64,000 bases of DNA from Typha latifolia. Taxonomy: Eukaryota > Streptophyta > Magnoliopsida > Poales > Typhaceae. The notes beneath the pieces were generated by a model, which ran no database searches, was not told the origin of the DNA, and saw only the letters and a program-made list of their open reading frames with translations. The translations under genes and the position numbers were made by a program. Location of the stretch: the NCBI GenBank assembly GCA_019914945.1, contig CM034107.1, positions 5,270,001 to 5,334,000 on the forward strand, written 5' to 3'. Positions 62,037-64,000 of this stretch are shown piece after piece (position 1 is the first letter of the stretch; every line of letters starts with the position of its first letter).

Positions 62037-64000
62037 TGTGACATCATGTTACAGGTAAAAAAATAAAATTTAGTGACTCCCTCTCTTCTTTCTTTTCTTT
62101 TCTCCCCCGCAGCCGCCATTCTTCTCTTCTCCTCACCGTGCCGACACGTCGTCGGAGCTTGCCATCGCCGTGGATAAACTCGTTGGTAAGTCTCCTTTCG
62201 GCTTACGAGATTAGTTTGGGTTAATAATTTTGGTAGTGCCTTCTCTCTTCCTTCTTCCTCATCGTCGACCTCAACGGTGATTGGCCAACCGACGGCTTTG
62301 TGCCTTCCCACGCCGGCCCTAATAGCTTCACCTCCGCAAGGGGGAATCGTTGGCACCTTGCTTCGGGGCTCTTGTAGCTTGGGCAACGGTGTGGGCCCTC
62401 GTTGCCGGCTACCCTAGCTGGCCACCTGTGCACTGTGCACACTCCCCTTGACCTCCTCATCCTTCTAGCATGGGTCTTTCATTAGTCTTTCTGGTGACTT
62501 GCCGATCCGCTCCTCTCGTTGCCATTGAGCTCTCCCCTTTATGTCAATCGTGCTTCCTCACCAGTTGGTCGTGTGTCTTTTCCCTCAGTTGAAGAGAAGG
62601 GCCAGCAGGTGAGTGGCTCGGTTGTCGATGTTGGAAATTGCTGGCAGCCACTCCCTTCCTTCCCGGCATGCCTTGGGTGAGGATGGGAGGTTAGGCTAGG
62701 TGCGGCCCAACCCAAGTGGTGGGTTGGGCTGCAGGCAGCCTAGCCCAAGTTTTTGTGGGTTGGGCTGCGGCCCAACCCATGTTGTTTGGGTTGGGTTGTG
62801 GTCTAGCCCAAGAGACTTTTATGCATTACAAGCTTAGTTCCTTAGGGCTTTGGGCCCAATCTGATGGACTTTTGTTAGACTCTTGAGCTTTGAGGTACCC
62901 CAAGTATAATAATTACTCCCTAAGTATTTTAAATTACTTTAGTCATGTTATTAAATTATTGTTGGCAAACTTGAGCCTTAATATTAATTATCGATAAATA
63001 ATAGTATTGTTAGATATAGTAGTTGTTATAAATTAATATTAATTAATGAGGTGATAGATGAGAGTACCACTATAAATTGCTTTAATGGAATTTATCTCTA
63101 ATTAGAGTTTGATAACTATATTAGACGTGCGGCTATATTTAATAAAGTAAATTAACCCAATGTGGTATATTTTATTTACTTTGAATCGACACTAACTAGT
63201 GGAACGGTAAATATGATGAGAATTATATTAATAACCGTTAATAGTGCGTCAGACCATCATAATTAATATACCAACTCTATTGGATTAATAAATATAAGAA
63301 TTTTTGGATGGACCTACTCAAACATATATCGGATGTCAGTAGGGTTATTTAATTATTTAGTGGTAAAATTGTTATGCTCATATTTTATTACTTTCATTAT
63401 CGAGTGGACTCCGTGCTATGCAAGGATTATCTGTTGGCACGAGTAAATCCTCCATAGTCTAGGAATAGTGTAACATTGATGTGATGTTGACTTTATGAAT
63501 TCATGACATACAAATCACACGTGTGCAAATATTTAGTTATTGTTCAGCATAATTATATTTACTTTACTGTTTCATAGTTATTTATAGATTGTTAGTGCAT
63601 ACCTGAGTATGATAACTTGATGTATATGTCATATGATTGATGATGTTGATTATTGCACTACTTGCACATATTACCACGTAGTTAAGTCCTGACTAGGCAG
63701 TGCCCTTCATTAACTCAACCTGGGGTTAAGGGTAGAATTTATTGTATAGTGCCTATGAGATAAATGGTCTACGCCTGAGGTTGTGAGCCTGAATGGCATT
63801 TAGGCGATCACACTGCCCTATCAAAGACTAGACACTAGTGATATGAAACTATGATTGGGAGGTAGGGGTCTTAGACCTAGCGGTACCCGATGATGCATGG
63901 TCATGGCGTCCATTGATAAGCTGAGCGCTCTTGACTATCCCGCTGTGGGCGGTGATTGTAGAAAGGGAGATATGGGCTTACGATTGGGGTTTTTAATTTG
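62037..64000 (+). repeat. 3' LTR of the large element, cut by the window edge
   Basis: Starts TGTGACATCATG and follows 55,073-57,230 with small deletions, for example around the AAATTA tract and the GGCCATGG block. 1,964 bp are visible. Confidence 0.85.

Larger units (their letters stand above)
55073..64000 (+). mobile_element. Large non-coding LTR element (LARD-like, Tekay-type signals)
   Basis: Two long LTRs (55,073-57,898 and 62,037 to beyond the edge) flank a 4.1-kb internal. The primer site TGGTATCAAAGCC begins at 57,899. A polypurine tract with AAGTGGGGAGTAT lies at 62,024-62,036, directly before the second LTR. The stretch before it (AATTTCGAGGACAAAATTCT) is the typical 3' sequence of Tekay/Del-type gypsy elements. 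No gag or pol domain is readable inside. The right end and target duplication are outside the window. Confidence 0.8.

Noticed and set aside
1..64000. CRISPR arrays, prokaryotic operons, rRNA or tRNA genes
   Set aside because: The repeats found are LTRs, MITEs, microsatellites and short tandem repeats; tRNA-like words are retrotransposon primer sites only.

Overview
This is plant nuclear DNA, probably from a monocot with a repeat-rich genome. It is AT-rich, has intron-split genes with GT/AG borders, contains typical plant Ty3/gypsy, L1 and hAT-like repeats, and shows no bacterial features. The monocot assignment is inference from general repeat style and gene content; the species cannot be named from the sequence alone.

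Only two host genes are well supported, and both encode membrane-type RING proteins. On the minus strand (about 8.0 kb down to the left edge) lie three exons of an RMR-type vacuolar sorting receptor (signal peptide, PA domain, membrane segment, start of a RING-H2). Its last part lies beyond the left edge. On the plus strand (39.1-43.6 kb) lies a complete five-exon RNF170-like E3 ubiquitin ligase of 185 residues (RING-HC plus a C-terminal DUF1232 membrane region). Their splice phases join cleanly in every intron.

The rest is mostly mobile DNA. The RMR introns hold three short hAT-like elements (775-1197, 3920-4713, 6804-7233), each with an 8-bp target duplication and a CT-rich core, and a 113-bp triplication. 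From 8.4 to 18.3 kb the DNA is intergenic, with MITEs, an L1 scrap and degraded LTRs. A composite gag-only gypsy array (LTR-internal-LTR-internal-LTR, minus strand) fills 18,345-23,400 and is bounded by the 5-bp duplication CTTTA. A decayed L1 follows (23.4-25.9 kb).

A three-level nest fills 25.9-37.6 kb. A Tekay-like LTR (X1) was split at GTTGC by a chromovirus (27,250-36,318). That chromovirus was in turn invaded beside its 3' polypurine tract by a second X-family solo LTR (32,446-35,389, target duplication GTGGT). The chromovirus keeps gag, protease, partial RNase H, integrase and a chromodomain-like tail, but has lost its reverse-transcriptase core and carries many stops. Its LTR ends inside a tandem array of primer-binding-site-like units, the most unusual feature of the window.

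The right third holds L1 scraps (45.5-47.8 and 50.4-50.8 kb), relatives of the chromovirus LTR (48.6-49.4 and 58.8-59.5 kb), and a large non-coding LTR element (55,073 to beyond 64,000) with 2.8-kb LTRs, a primer site and a polypurine tract. I found no new enzymatic or defence system; the novelty here is in retrotransposon architecture.
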